From Rhineura floridana (lineage: Eukaryota; Chordata; Lepidosauria; Squamata; Rhineuridae), in assembly GCF_030035675.1 (NCBI RefSeq), contig NC_084480.1, forward strand, positions 13,535,263 to 13,599,262: a stretch of DNA of 64,000 bases, written 5' to 3'. Each line of letters begins with the position of its first letter. The first letter of the stretch is position 1. Below, piece by piece: positions 57,401 through 62,986 of the stretch. Below the pieces are notes generated by a model. The model searched no databases. It was not told the DNA's origin and worked only from the letters and a program-made list of their open reading frames with translations. Both the position numbers and the translations under genes were made by a program.

Positions 57401-60400
57401 AACAGAATTGCTCTGATGGTTATTAGGTCTAAACAACCATCATCCACAGGATACAAGTGCGGAACTTGAATCGATCAACAGTCATCCTGCACGGAAGTGG
57501 TCCAGTTTTGCAACTCAGTTCTGATCTGCTGCACAGCCAAAAGCTGCCCAGAGTGGGGTGACCTTGGAAGTGTGCATTGAGCTGCGAGATAGACTGAGGT
57601 GTGTGCTAAGTGCTGAAATAAAAAGTGTGCCAAACTTCAACATTTGGCAGAATTTCAAAATGTGACATTTCCGTTTTCAGTTTATATACAATCTTGAACA
57701 GAGGTGTAGTCGCTTGGGGTCTTGGGGGGGTCTTAGACCCTTTACTTTTTTGGGAGCAGGGTACCAGCTGTGTACCTATGTCTCCAGTGTCCTATGAGCC
57801 AATCAGCATGAAAGGGGAGTGTGCTGGCCACTGAGAAGAGCCTTCTAACATGCTTCCTTGTCCTTTCCTGCTGACTGGAGCCAATCAGAGTGAAATGAGG
57901 TGAGTCAGCCACTGAGAAGACTCTTCTCATTAGCTAACTCTCCTTTCATGCTTATTGTCTCCTTGGGATGTCTGTTGTTGCGGGAGAAGGGGAAAACAAG
58001 CATCTCATTTTCAACCCCACAGCAAAAAAAGGAGGGAGGGGCATGGCTGTGACTACCTGCACTTCTGACTTTGCCATCACACTGCTGATAAACTTGATTT
58101 TATCTCCTCCAAGCAAATTTAATGCAGAATAATTTGTGTGAGAGGCAAGCCTCTTTCTCTCCATTGCTCACTTAATTTCTTGTTTTGTTCAAGCAATCGG
58201 GCAAAAGAAGTTATGAGCCTGAGCTTTACTACTCTGCAGTGCTACGCAGATCATGGCCAGAGAGTAGTAGTACTGCAGTTCATGAGGCCAGTTGGCTCAG
58301 GTGATTAGGGGATGTCAGGGGTCGCCAACCTTTTTGGACCAGAGGGCACATTTCAAATTTTGAGACAGTTCTAGGGGCACCAGTCATAAAATGGCTGCCT
58401 TGGGGCATGGCACAACACAAAATTAGAGAGTATTCATGGCAAAGCTTATCCCATATCTGTATTTCCATACTAGAAAAGGCTTGACCTGTTGAAATTCTGC
58501 CTGCCATGCAGCTATTTAAGACACAAGAACTCCGTTTTCCCCCAGGACCAACCCTAAACTGAAGCCCAGGCTACCGACCTTTACCCACTTACCTGGAAGT
58601 AAGCTGCATTAAATACAAAGAGACTTATGTCTGAGTACATAACCCTTGTACTGTAAATTAATTGTTCTTAAGGAGTCCCTGGTCTTTGGCTCCTTCCCCC
58701 AGGCACCTGGTTGGCCACTGTGAGAACAGGATGCTGGACTAGATGGGCCACTGGCCTGATCCAGCAGGCTCTTCTTATGTTCTTATGTTCTTAAAGCAGG
58801 AGACATGCTGAAGCCTCTTTGCAGTTTCACATTTGCCTTTTGGAGAGAGGGGGATTCTTTAACATTCACCCACACTTATTGTGTAGCAGGGTTTGCAGAA
58901 AGTAACGTCTAGCACTACCTGATCTCAGACAAACCCAGCACAGGAAAGATGCATCCTGGTTTCTAGGGTAAAAGGAAGGGCAAACTATGGAGATGCCAAG
59001 GACTAGAAAAAAAGACAGAAGCAAGAAAAGTGTACTGAAAAGGGGGGCAAAACAGCAGCTCTTTAGGGCCCTAGGGATTCCTATTGCCTGGTGTCTAAAC
59101 AACTCATTTATCAGTCACAACTCTGACTTCACTCATTGGTTAAACACACTGACAGGCAGGAGGAGCAAGGCTGGCTCATTTCACATAAATCACTTAGAAG
59201 GGCACCTGCACATTTTGCTCCACAACATTCTTTCTAGGAGGGCTAGAGACTTTTTTAAAAAAATGAAAGCTCAGATTCTGGGTTACCTGCTTGGGGTGAC
59301 ACTGAAGGCCTTTGTGGGTGCCATGGCACCTGTGGGTGGCAGGTTGGTGACCCCTGCCTTATGTAATCATGGGTTTGGTACCTTAGTTCGAGGAACTTGT
59401 CAGAGCAGCTGTTCTAAATACTGCCTTACAGAATGCAGCCATCTGCCTGACCTGACTCGTACCCATGGACCTTGACTTGTGCCCACTCTGGCCCTTCTAA
59501 ATGACTGCCTGCCAGCCAGATCCTCCAGGGACTGACACTACCTGGGACTGCAAAGACAAGGGGACTGTCATGCTTCTGCCAAGCTCTAATACAAGGCTGG
59601 CAGACTGTATTTGGCATGAAGTTTCACCGGTTGCACAGTCCTGCTCTAAAGCATCCACAGAACCACTGGAGCAAATAATGAATGTAGCATGCTTAGGTAT
59701 GCAGAGAGTGAACAGCAGAGCAGATAAATTTCTCATGCTGTGTCTGTTGTCACCGACATGCTTTCTCTTCAGACAATTGGATTTTAGAAAAAAAGCAGAC
59801 TGCGGGCTTTTCAAAGATTAGTGTTCACTTAAATGCTAAACTAAATCATCCAAGCAGAAAAACCGTTGGGATTATTACCTAGAATAGTGAGTGATTGTAT
59901 TTGGAGCAGGGTGGTGTTTTGTTTTGATCTTGGCTTTTGAAACAAAAAATTGCAAATGACCGTGCACATTGATTGATTGTACTGCAGGTGGTGAAGGACC
60001 TTAACTAAATGGTAGAGCACATGCATTGCTTGCAGAAGATACTAAGTTCATCCCAAGAAATCTCTCATTAAAAGGATTAGGTGATGGGAAAAACCTCTCC
60101 TGGAGACCTGCTGCCAGTCAGAGTAGACAACACCAGTCTAGGTGGGCAAAGAGTTGGACTTATACAAGTCATGTTCCTATGTGTCCATGTACAAACAGAT
60201 ACATGACACCCTTTGGGACAAAATCTACACTTGATCTCAGCCAAAAGTCTGAGAAGTGATTGGGACAAGACTTAAATCAGGGGATGGGACCTTCTGGTCC
60301 TCCAGATGTTGCTGGATTCCCAGTGGCCATTAGCCCCAGCCGGCATGGCTATTGATCAGGGTCAATAGCAACTGTATTCCGGTAGCATCTGGAGGATCTA

Positions 60401-61530
60401 ATCCCTGATCTAAATAAATGTATTTTAGGTATGCAGGATTATACTAATGAAGTTGGTTTCATGGAATGTCATGCGGATACCCTGTTCGGTCCCTCTCTAG
60501 CTAACTCTGAATTATGCCCCAATTTAATGTGAAACCTTTATATCACATGGTGCCAGCGCAGCCATGTTGACTCAACATAATACAGTGGGTCGGTTCAGGA
60601 TGCTAATGCAGCTGTACAAATTAGGATCTAATGAATCCAAAGCTGCCTTTGCATCCTTGGGTGTGCATGGAGCTATTTTCTGGTGCAGAAAAGTCCAGCT
60701 TGCAAAGTGGTCAGTGGAAGGGGCAGCTGCTCCATCTCCCACTTTACTCCTCCACTGAACATTACCCTCAGCCTTCTCCCCTACCCAGTGTGGGAAATAA
60801 CTCATAGCAGCAGCCCCTAGAACCAGGCCTTAAATGCTATTGTTGTTATGTGCCTTCAAGTAGATTTCAGCTTATGATGACCCTATGAATCAGCGACCTC
60901 CAAGAGCATCTGTCATGAACCACCCTGTTCAGATCTTGTAAGTTCAGGTCTGTGGCTTCCTTCATGGAATCAATCCATCTCTTGTTTAGTCTTCCTCTTT
61001 TTCTACTCCCGTCTGTTTTTCCCAGCATTATTGTCTTTTCTAGTGAATCATGACTTCTCATGATGTGTCCAAAGTATGATAACCTCCGTTTCATCATTTT
61101 AGCTTCCAATGATGGTTCTGATTTAATTTGTTCTATGACCCAATTATTTGTCTTTTTCACAGTCCATGGTATGCACAAAGCTCTCCTCCAACACCAGCTG
61201 ATTTTTCTCTTATCTGCTTTTTCAGGAATTAACCCTTACCCTTCCTCTGCTCAGCCTATTTGGTGGGTTTTTCTCTGGGCAAAGCTCACTCACTTGATAA
61301 GCAGAGGCTTGGCAAACAGCACCCCAGGGAATCACATCATTGTCCCTGCTGTGGAATTAGTGGTAGAGATTTGTCCCTGCCTGTTCTGGTTCCACTAAAC
61401 CACTGCCACAGTGGCAGGTAGTAACAATGAAGGCTTAGTCCATTGGCCACTCCCACAACCTCACCTTTTAGCTTTTGCTGAGATGTGTCCCGAGTTTTTC
61501 TTTCCTGATCAAGCTTGCTGCATAGGGAAT
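36022..61530 (-). CDS. Unrecognised single-pass membrane protein, partial gene model
   Basis: Five exons at 41390-41354, 40201-40143, 39518-39450, 38290-38176 and 36274-36022 each have canonical AG and GT borders and join in phase to a stop. A further exon at 61530-61465 also fits the phase but lies 20 kb upstream. The encoded order is: a hydrophilic region (EERGGDALELAE, MPAPVEDQSHGTLSHKDYP), AQELGQMFSQMFVGGPGLP, a DPSCQTY stretch, a hydrophobic segment of about 20 residues (VMVSLCGSIFLIAVMVIAV), a basic stop-transfer (KTIQKR), then a cytoplasmic-type tail of about 90 residues ending PFDTAPQQ. The tail is acidic (LTSEEEPDSN) and rich in Ser/Thr/Pro with tyrosines in YIRYISEKE. No start codon or signal peptide was found, so the 5' part is missing from this model. 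I do not recognise the family. It lies upstream of IER3IP1, where human has SKOR2, but it is not SKOR2-like. Confidence 0.55.
36355..36430 (-). mobile_element. L2-clade LINE 3' terminus, minus strand
   Basis: (TTTA)n followed by TTTGATTTATATCCTGCCCT and CCCAGCAGGAGCCCAGGG. The same sequence occurs at 49696-49757. It is in the intron of the membrane-protein gene. Confidence 0.75.
36468..36703 (+). mobile_element. SINE type F, full length, L2-like tail
   Basis: Head GAGGTGTAGCAGTTAGAGTG then TTGGGCTAGGACC, B box GGTTCAAATCC, body CTTGAGCCAGACACAGTC, tail GCCACCTTGAGCTCCTTGG then GGAATATAAATGTAAT and (AATA)n. Confidence 0.85.
37025..37140 (+). repeat. L2 terminus with a long (ATT)n microsatellite
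   Basis: CACCCTGGGACCTACTGG, then GGGTGGGTAATAAATT and about 20 ATT units. It looks like an L2 tail that expanded as a microsatellite. Confidence 0.75.
37330..37828 (+). mobile_element. Gmr1-family LTR fragment, interrupted
   Basis: AAAGTAATCTTGTTTATTCC, CTGATCCTTGGCTGGG, ACAGACCAGAAGGGTAGGC and GGTGGCAGGGGTGAAGGG match the LTRs at 25400 and 52700. The match resumes after 37711 with GGTGGTGCCTAGTAGTGGG and ends near GGGGTCTGACA. Broken and old. Confidence 0.7.
37522..37711. mobile_element. hAT-like fragment inside the LTR fragment
   Basis: It ends CACCATTTGAGAATCACTGG, i.e. CCAGTGATTCTCAAA reversed, like many hAT termini. The interior has GGCGCGCCAGTGTGCCACGG. The left terminus is not clear. 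Confidence 0.45.
37955..38070. repeat. Palindromic MITE, family A
   Basis: TCTGGTGCCCTCTAGAGGG, ACAACTCCTATCACATC, TGACCATTGGCCATTGG and GGCACCAGGTTGGTGAAGGC. Confidence 0.68.
38176..38290 (-). CDS. Membrane-protein gene, transmembrane exon
   Basis: Acceptor GTGCTTTAG, donor CAGAG|GTAGTG. 115 bases, phase 1 in and phase 2 out. It encodes DPSCQTYEI, the hydrophobic segment and the basic KTIQKRVLHQ. A Cys precedes the membrane and another lies inside it. Confidence 0.65.
38435..38502 (+). mobile_element. tRNA-derived SINE type G fragment
   Basis: GAACACATGGTTTGCATAGA, then AAATTCAATTCCAGCCATCT and CCAG. Matches the head of the type G copies at 42285 and 60000. Confidence 0.5.
38531..38947 (-). 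mobile_element. BovB/RTE LINE, 3' fragment
   Basis: Minus frame 38919-38536: KRKINSFEMWCWRRDLCIPW, YFGHIMRRHDSLEKTIMLGK, KRGRPNKRWIDSIKEATD and AISRNRLEST. Very close to the 31420 copy at both DNA and protein level. Confidence 0.88.
38988..39205 (+). mobile_element. SINE type G, split by a MITE
   Basis: GGGAAAGACCTTTGCCTAAG and AGAGACCTGTTGCC before the MITE; TCTGACTCAGTATGAGGCAG then CTTC after it, the usual 3' end of this SINE. Confidence 0.6.
39035..39146. repeat. Palindromic MITE, family A
   Basis: TIRs CAGCCTTCACCAACC and GATGAAGGCTG, core CCAGATGTTGTTGGATCAC. Confidence 0.75.
39450..39518 (-). CDS. Membrane-protein gene, exon d
   Basis: Acceptor GTGAATGTAG, donor GGCCAG|GTAGTA. 69 bases, phase 1 to phase 1. 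It encodes (A)QELGQMFSQMFVGGPGLPATGP. Confidence 0.6.
39590..39965 (+). repeat. Unclassified repeat E, copy 2, with MITE inside
   Basis: Colinear with 14856-15128: CTGTTTATCAAGCACTC, AAGCAAGTGTTACTATACAC, GGGGGGAAGCAGGTTTGTTG and AACCTGAATTGGCC. Confidence 0.6.
39643..39759. mobile_element. hAT-type palindromic MITE, perfect 8-bp TSD
   Basis: 117 bp. TIRs start CAGAGCTTGGAAAAGTTACT and end with the matching AAGTAACTTTTCTACGCTTTG. Core GAACTACAACTCCCATCAGC and its complement. Flanked by the perfect octamer GGTTAGAT (39635-39642, 39760-39767). A second copy is at 49868-49968. Confidence 0.9.
40143..40201 (-). CDS. Membrane-protein gene, exon c
   Basis: Acceptor TTTGGTTTGCAG, donor TCCAG|GTACTC. 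59 bases, phase 2 in and phase 1 out. It encodes (H)MPAPVEDQSHGTLSHKDYP. The internal ATG could also serve as a start if upstream exons are wrong. Confidence 0.6.
40275..40350. repeat. Palindromic MITE, family A (partial)
   Basis: CAATTCCTATTATCCTGACC, GCTAGGGCTGATGGGAGTTG style right arm GGGAGTTGGAGTCCAATG. Confidence 0.6.
40858..41075 (-). mobile_element. SINE type F with BovB-like tail, full length
   Basis: The plus strand starts CTGCCTTCAAGTTGATTCCG then ACTTATGGCAACCC (reversed BovB-like tail) and ends TCTAACCACTACCCCACACT. Reversed B box GGATTCAAGCCC. It is an intact counterpart of the 29643 copy. Confidence 0.85.
41354..41390 (-). CDS. Membrane-protein gene, exon b (small)
   Basis: Acceptor TTCCCATTTTTAG, donor GAACA|GTGAGT. 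37 bases, phase 1 in and phase 2 out. It encodes (E)ERGGDALELAE(H). Short, so less certain than the downstream exons. Confidence 0.45.
41690..42130 (+). mobile_element. Old CR1 LINE fragment
   Basis: GTATTGTAGAGGTGGAAAAA, GGCAACCAAAATGATCAGG, CCCTCTCCCACAACACTAGA and TAGAGTTTGCTGCCACAAGA follow the order of the CR1 C-terminal coding region at 10130-10440. Many gaps. Confidence 0.65.
42285..42485 (-). mobile_element. SINE type G, full length, minus strand
   Basis: The plus strand begins AACATAGGAAGTTGCCTTAT (reversed 3' end), passes CAGTATTGTCTACACAGACT and ends with the tRNA-like head: GATTGAACCTGGGACCTTC (reversed B box) then CTACTGAGCTATGGCCCC. Confidence 0.82.
42612..42970 (-). mobile_element. 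BovB/RTE LINE, 3' fragment
   Basis: GTTGTTATGTGCCTTCAAGT, CGACCTCCAAGAGCATCTGT and TTTTCTAGTGAATCATGTC are shared with the other four copies. It stops at an L2-like fragment near 42975. Confidence 0.83.
42975..43220 (-). mobile_element. L2-like LINE 3' fragment, minus strand
   Basis: The plus strand starts with the reversed terminus CCACCCTTCAGCTCTAAAAG and TTTCTAGAGTGGTTAAC, then an AT-rich stretch (AAAACAGCAACTGAAAGC). Diverged. Confidence 0.5.
43221..43904. other. No gene recognised
   Basis: Mixed intron-like sequence without a conserved frame or a repeat I can name. Confidence 0.45.
43905..44126 (-). mobile_element. CR1-type LINE 3' UTR, minus strand
   Basis: GGTTGTCCTGCTGGATCAAG, GAGTCCAGCATCCCGCTTCC, GAAGCCCATAAGCAGGGCTT and AATAGCCCTCTCCTATTGTT are the reversed 3' UTR words of reptile CR1/L3-type elements. 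Confidence 0.65.
44127..44208. repeat. Palindromic MITE, family B (degraded)
   Basis: CTGCAGTCCATTGCATGC, then GTCCTATTGACCTTAATAGG and ACTTATATCTGAATAGAC. Confidence 0.45.
44209..44999. other. Mostly unassigned; L2-like tail near 44760-44822
   Basis: Ends in GCCACCTTGAACTTTTAAG and (AAAT)n near 44800, probably an L2 terminus. A (TG)n run lies near 44961. No gene. Confidence 0.4.
45065..45697 (+). repeat. 5' LTR of the chromovirus
   Basis: Contains AATAAAACACGAATTAAC near its end (poly(A) signal region). An open frame runs through most of it on each strand. Confidence 0.92.
47895..48527 (+). repeat. 3' LTR of the chromovirus
   Basis: Same length as the 5' LTR and about 99% identical by eye. 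The purine-rich GGGAGGGGGGATGG just before it is the likely polypurine tract. Confidence 0.92.
48575..48711. mobile_element. Palindromic MITE, family A, best-preserved copy
   Basis: TIRs CAGCCTTTCCCAACCAGTG and CACTGGTTGGAAAAGGCTG, almost fully self-complementary over 137 bp. Flanks CCCTAGAA and CCATAGAG agree at 6 of 8 bases. Confidence 0.85.
49110..49203. repeat. Palindromic MITE, family B
   Basis: GCAGTGCAATCCTATACATA, ATTGAGCTCAATGGGACTTA, and CAGCCTAAAG at the right. Confidence 0.65.
49204..49695. other. No gene recognised
   Basis: AT-rich unassigned sequence. Confidence 0.45.
49696..49800 (-). mobile_element. L2-clade LINE 3' end, minus strand
   Basis: TTTGATTTATATCCTGCCCT, then CCCAGCAGGAGCCCAGGGTG and AAAACACTTTAAAGCATC. 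Same terminus as 36355-36430. Confidence 0.7.
49868..49968. mobile_element. hAT-type palindromic MITE (AAGTTACTTTTT subfamily)
   Basis: TACTTTTTTGAACTACAACT, then the loop and AGTTGTAGTTTAAAAAAGTA, ending CTTTTCCAAGCTCTGG. Second copy of the element at 39643. Confidence 0.78.
50058..50164. repeat. (GGAGTC)n palindromic repeat
   Basis: GGAGTCGGAGTCGGAATCGG on the left half and multiple CGACTCCGACTCC on the right half, ending CCACAGCCCTGG. The halves are mutually complementary, so the strand folds back. Confidence 0.7.
50225..50335. repeat. Palindromic MITE, family A
   Basis: GTGTAGGGAACCTTAGGCTC, GATGGGAGCTGTAGTTCAGC and GGAGGGCCAAAGGTTCCCC. Confidence 0.75.
50336..51689. other. No gene recognised
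   Basis: Unassigned. A splice-bordered candidate exon at 50745-50790 (minus) was considered and rejected on phase. Confidence 0.4.
51690..51916. mobile_element. Tigger/pogo-like MITE
   Basis: TIRs CAGTAGGGCCCCACTTATAT and GTAAGTGGGGCCCTACTG, TA on both sides. The interior has GCCGTAAAGCGGAAATCGCT. Confidence 0.83.
51917..52339. other. No gene recognised
   Basis: AT-rich unassigned sequence. Confidence 0.4.
52340..53265. repeat. Palindromic MITE, family A, split by a solo LTR
   Basis: Left arm CCTGATGTTCTTGGACTA to 52363. Right part from 53181 is CAACTCCCATCGTGCCTGAC through GGCCACAGTTTCCCC. Interrupted by the LTR at 52364-53175. Confidence 0.8.
52364..53175 (+). mobile_element. Solo LTR of the Gmr1-like family
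   Basis: 812 bp, TGTGATGCCCC to GGGTCCTGACA, with target duplication GACTA (52359-52363 and 53176-53180). It shares GATTGGCTGAG, GGTATAAATGAGAGGATGAC, CTGATCCTTGGCTGGG and GGTGGCAGCGGTGAAGAGAT with the LTR at 25110, and the last two motifs with the Gypsy LTRs at 15730 and 21221. The internal region is absent, as expected after LTR-LTR recombination. Confidence 0.85.
53543..53735 (+). mobile_element. SINE type G
   Basis: GTGTGGCAGAGCACACACAC, GCATGCGAAAGGTCCCAG, then CTCCAGGTAGGGCTGAG and ACCAATGGCCTGATTCAGGA. Confidence 0.7.
53736..54375. other. No gene recognised
   Basis: Unassigned sequence. An open frame on the minus strand (54624-54151) is driven by low-complexity CT/GA sequence. Confidence 0.4.
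54376..54471. repeat. (GGGA)n/(GA)n microsatellite
   Basis: About five GGGA units followed by roughly 30 GA units without interruption. Confidence 0.95.
54595..54815 (-). repeat. Probable hAT-like repeat, copy 1 (inverted)
   Basis: AACAACAGACATCCC, GAGAAGAGTCTTCTCAGTGG, CACTCTGATTGGCTCCA and the end AACTATACCCCTGCT are the reverse complement of 57697-57985. Confidence 0.6.
54816..56185. other. No gene recognised
   Basis: AT-rich. A 109-codon plus-strand frame at 55236-55565 has no recognisable domain. Confidence 0.4.
56186..56240 (+). mobile_element. BovB 3' terminus, plus strand
   Basis: GATTCATAGGGTCACCATAA then GTCGTAGTCGACTTGAAGGC and ACATAACAACAA. Confidence 0.7.
56380..56525 (+). mobile_element. 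SINE type G (degraded)
   Basis: GAGAGTACATGATTTGCACA, AAGTCCCAGGATCAACCCC and GGGAAAGAGTCTCTGCC. Confidence 0.6.
56528..56655. repeat. Palindromic MITE, family A
   Basis: CAGCCTTCGCTAATCGGGTG, GGACTACAATTCCCATCAAT, GCTGATGAGAATTGCCGTC and GGGCACCAGGCTAGAGAAG. Confidence 0.72.
56683..56832. mobile_element. Long palindromic fold-back element
   Basis: 150 bp, self-complementary almost end to end: CAGTGGAGACTGGTGGATCC on the left, CCAATCTCCACTG on the right, and an inner pair AGTCCAAATTTTCAAGG / CCTTGAAAGTTCGGACT. A decayed relative is at 61797-61905. Confidence 0.75.
56833..57696. other. No gene recognised
   Basis: GC-moderate unassigned sequence with short open frames only. Confidence 0.4.
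57697..57985 (+). repeat. Probable hAT-like repeat, copy 2
   Basis: AGAGGTGTAGTCGCTTGGGG, GGTCTTAGACCCTTTACTTT, CCAATCAGCATGAAAGGGGA, GAAGACTCTTCTCATTAGC and GGGATGTCTGTTGTTG. Reverse-complement match to 54595-54815. Confidence 0.6.
58316..59356. mobile_element. hAT-like element, about 1 kb, with a CR1 tail inside
   Basis: TIRs CAGGGGTCGCCAACCTTTTT and GCAGGTTGGTGACCCCTG resemble Charlie/hobo-type hAT ends. I saw no convincing 8-bp duplication (GGGGATGT against CCTTATGT). A 162-codon plus-strand frame (58987-59475) runs past the right end and matches no transposase motif. A CR1 3' tail lies within. Confidence 0.65.
58690..58795 (+). mobile_element. CR1 3' tail
   Basis: GGCACCTGGTTGGCCACTGT, GGATGCTGGACTAGATGGGC and CTTCTTATGTTCTTATG. 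Nearly identical to 10646-10729, so the same young CR1 subfamily. Confidence 0.88.
59357..59999. other. No gene recognised
   Basis: Unassigned. Opposed open frames at 59497-59821 have no recognisable domains. Confidence 0.4.
60000..60185 (+). mobile_element. SINE type G
   Basis: AAATGGTAGAGCACATGCAT, GCTTGCAGAAG, CTGCTGCCAGTCAGAGTAGA and a TCATGTTCCTATG end. Confidence 0.7.
60225..60260 (-). pseudogene. U2 snRNA pseudogene fragment
   Basis: Read on the minus strand the first 36 bases are ATCACTTCTCAGACTTTTGG then CTGAGATCAAGTGTAG. This matches the 5' end of U2 snRNA (ATCGCTTCTCGGCCTTTTGG...) with four differences as I remember it, including the branch-point-binding neighbourhood's upstream stem. 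After GTGTAG the match is lost, with a possible weak resumption (GTATCTGTT) near 60200. There is no snRNA promoter evidence. It is a truncated retro-copy. Confidence 0.75.
60275..60412. repeat. Palindromic MITE, family A
   Basis: GGTCCTCCAGATGTTGCTGG, GCCCCAGCCGGCATGGC and GGTAGCATCTGGAGGATC. Confidence 0.7.
60413..60837. other. No gene recognised
   Basis: Unassigned sequence with short open frames. Confidence 0.4.
60838..61225 (-). mobile_element. BovB/RTE LINE, 3' fragment
   Basis: Minus frame 61178-60867: KKTNNWVIEQIKSEPSLEAK, SYFGHIMRSHDSLEKTIMLG, KRGRLNKRWIDSMKEATD. Fourth of five minus-strand copies. Confidence 0.85.
61465..61530 (-). CDS. Candidate upstream exon of the membrane-protein gene
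   Basis: Strong borders: acceptor TTGTGCTTTTGCAG, donor CTAAAAG|GTGAGG. 66 bases, phase 1 in and phase 1 out, matching exon b at 41390. It encodes SLCSKLDQERKTRDTSQQKL then K. The 20-kb distance and lack of homology keep this tentative. Confidence 0.4.
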
Positions 61531-61714
61531 CTGCAAAAGCACAAAGAAAACCTGCATGTAAAGATGAGATACTGAGAAGATGTCAATCAAAGACAGGACT
61601 TTAAATGCAGCAAAGGTCAAATGTGAGTCTTACAGGAGCTCTGTAAGGTAGGCCAGTATTTTCATCACCATATACAGATATAGGGCTGAGGTTAAAAGAG
61701 AGTAGCTTCCTAAA

Positions 61715-61793
61715 AATGCAGTTCTAGGCATGTTTATTCAGAAGGAAGTCCCACTGAATTCAGTGGGGCTTGCTCCCAGGTACAGCCTAAAGC
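61715..61793. repeat. Palindromic MITE, family B
   Basis: AAATGCAGTTCTAGGCATGT, CACTGAATTCAGTGGGGCTT and CAGGTACAGCCTAAAG. Confidence 0.6.
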
Positions 61794-61796
61794 AGT

Positions 61797-61905
61797 GAAC
61801 TGTTGGCTCTGATGTCAGTGGGGCAGTGAATCCGCTACAGGTTTTACTCCAAACTTTCAAGGAGCTATCCAAGGTGCTGAGAGCCACCAGTCTCCACTGG
61901 CCTAA
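61797..61905. repeat. Decayed copy of the 56683 fold-back element
   Basis: GATGTCAGTGGGGCAGTGAA, then TCCGCTACAGGTTTTACTCC and AACTTTCAAGGAGC. It ends CACCAGTCTCCACTGG. Confidence 0.6.
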
Positions 61906-62796
61906 ACAACAGGGAATTAATGGCTCAGCTGAGCTTAAAATCTCCATAGGGGAGCTTTATTTCACCTGTGGAAATGTCAGGGGAGAGACGGACACAACTA
62001 CCATACCTGCCAATGTTTCACTATAAAAATCCTCCAGGGTGTATGAATCACACCTGAAACCTAGGGTTACTGTGAGTCCCTCCCCACTGCAACTATTCCA
62101 AATTGCCAAAAGGGCATTTTTTACTCTGCACTTTTTACCCTTCATTTACCCTGCACTGAGGGCCAAACTGCAAGTTATATTATCTACACTATTGTATTTA
62201 ATGTTTTTAAAGTCAAAAGATTAGTTGCAAAAGGGTCTGACTGAGACCATGGCAGGTGAGAAGGGAGAATTCAGCCCTTCCCCTCTTCCTACCGCAGTCC
62301 TAAAGAAAAATCCTCCTAAAAGCTGCCTTTTGGATTAGACAGAAAGCTTCCATTGGCATCCACGGAAGCTTTCCTTTCACTGGAAATAGCAGCTTTTGGG
62401 GCTGTGGTGGTGTGTGTGTGTGCGTGCACTGGACTATTAAAACACAAAACATATTTGCTTAATATCCAGAACAAGTTGTCATTTTATACAGAATTCTTAA
62501 GAGTTCTGATTTCCTGACCTGGCATTACTATCCCAACTTTCGTAATAGCTGCCCTAATTCTTTTACATGTACTTTCATGATCTCTCGTCCTATTAACCCC
62601 TCTCATTTCCCAACACACACTCTCTACCTGCCACTCATGCTAACTCTGCCCAGCATTCCACCCCACTTCCCTGTTGTCAATCATTATTCCTCTTCCACCA
62701 CAGAGACTTAGTCCCTTGTAACCGTGTTCTGCATTGAGGACTCTGCACTGCTTAAAATATGCACAGACAAATGACTAGTTATTTCGTACATGTATA
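61906..62796. other. No gene recognised
   Basis: Unassigned. A short (GT)n run lies near 62411. Confidence 0.4.
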
Positions 62797-62986
62797 GCCC
62801 CCCCTTTCCTCCAGGGAGCTCAAGGTGATGTATATGGTTCTCCCTCTTGACATATTATTCTCACAACAGCCCTATGAAGTAGACTAGGCTGTCTCAGGGT
62901 CACCCAGTGAACTTCATGGCTGAGTGGAGGTTTGAATCCTGGTCTCCTAAGTCTGACACTCTAACCACTGCACCACACTGGCTCTC
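62797..62986 (-). mobile_element. SINE type F with L2-like tail, minus strand
   Basis: The plus strand begins GCCCCCCCTTTCCTCCAGGG then AGCTCAAGGTGATG (reversed tail) and ends CACTCTAACCACTGCACCAC. Reversed B box GGTTTGAATCC. Confidence 0.78.

Noticed and set aside
58987-59475. 162-codon plus-strand frame in and beyond the hAT-like element
   Set aside because: No transposase motif (no DDE or hAT dimerisation signature) and it runs across the right TIR, so it is not a coherent gene.
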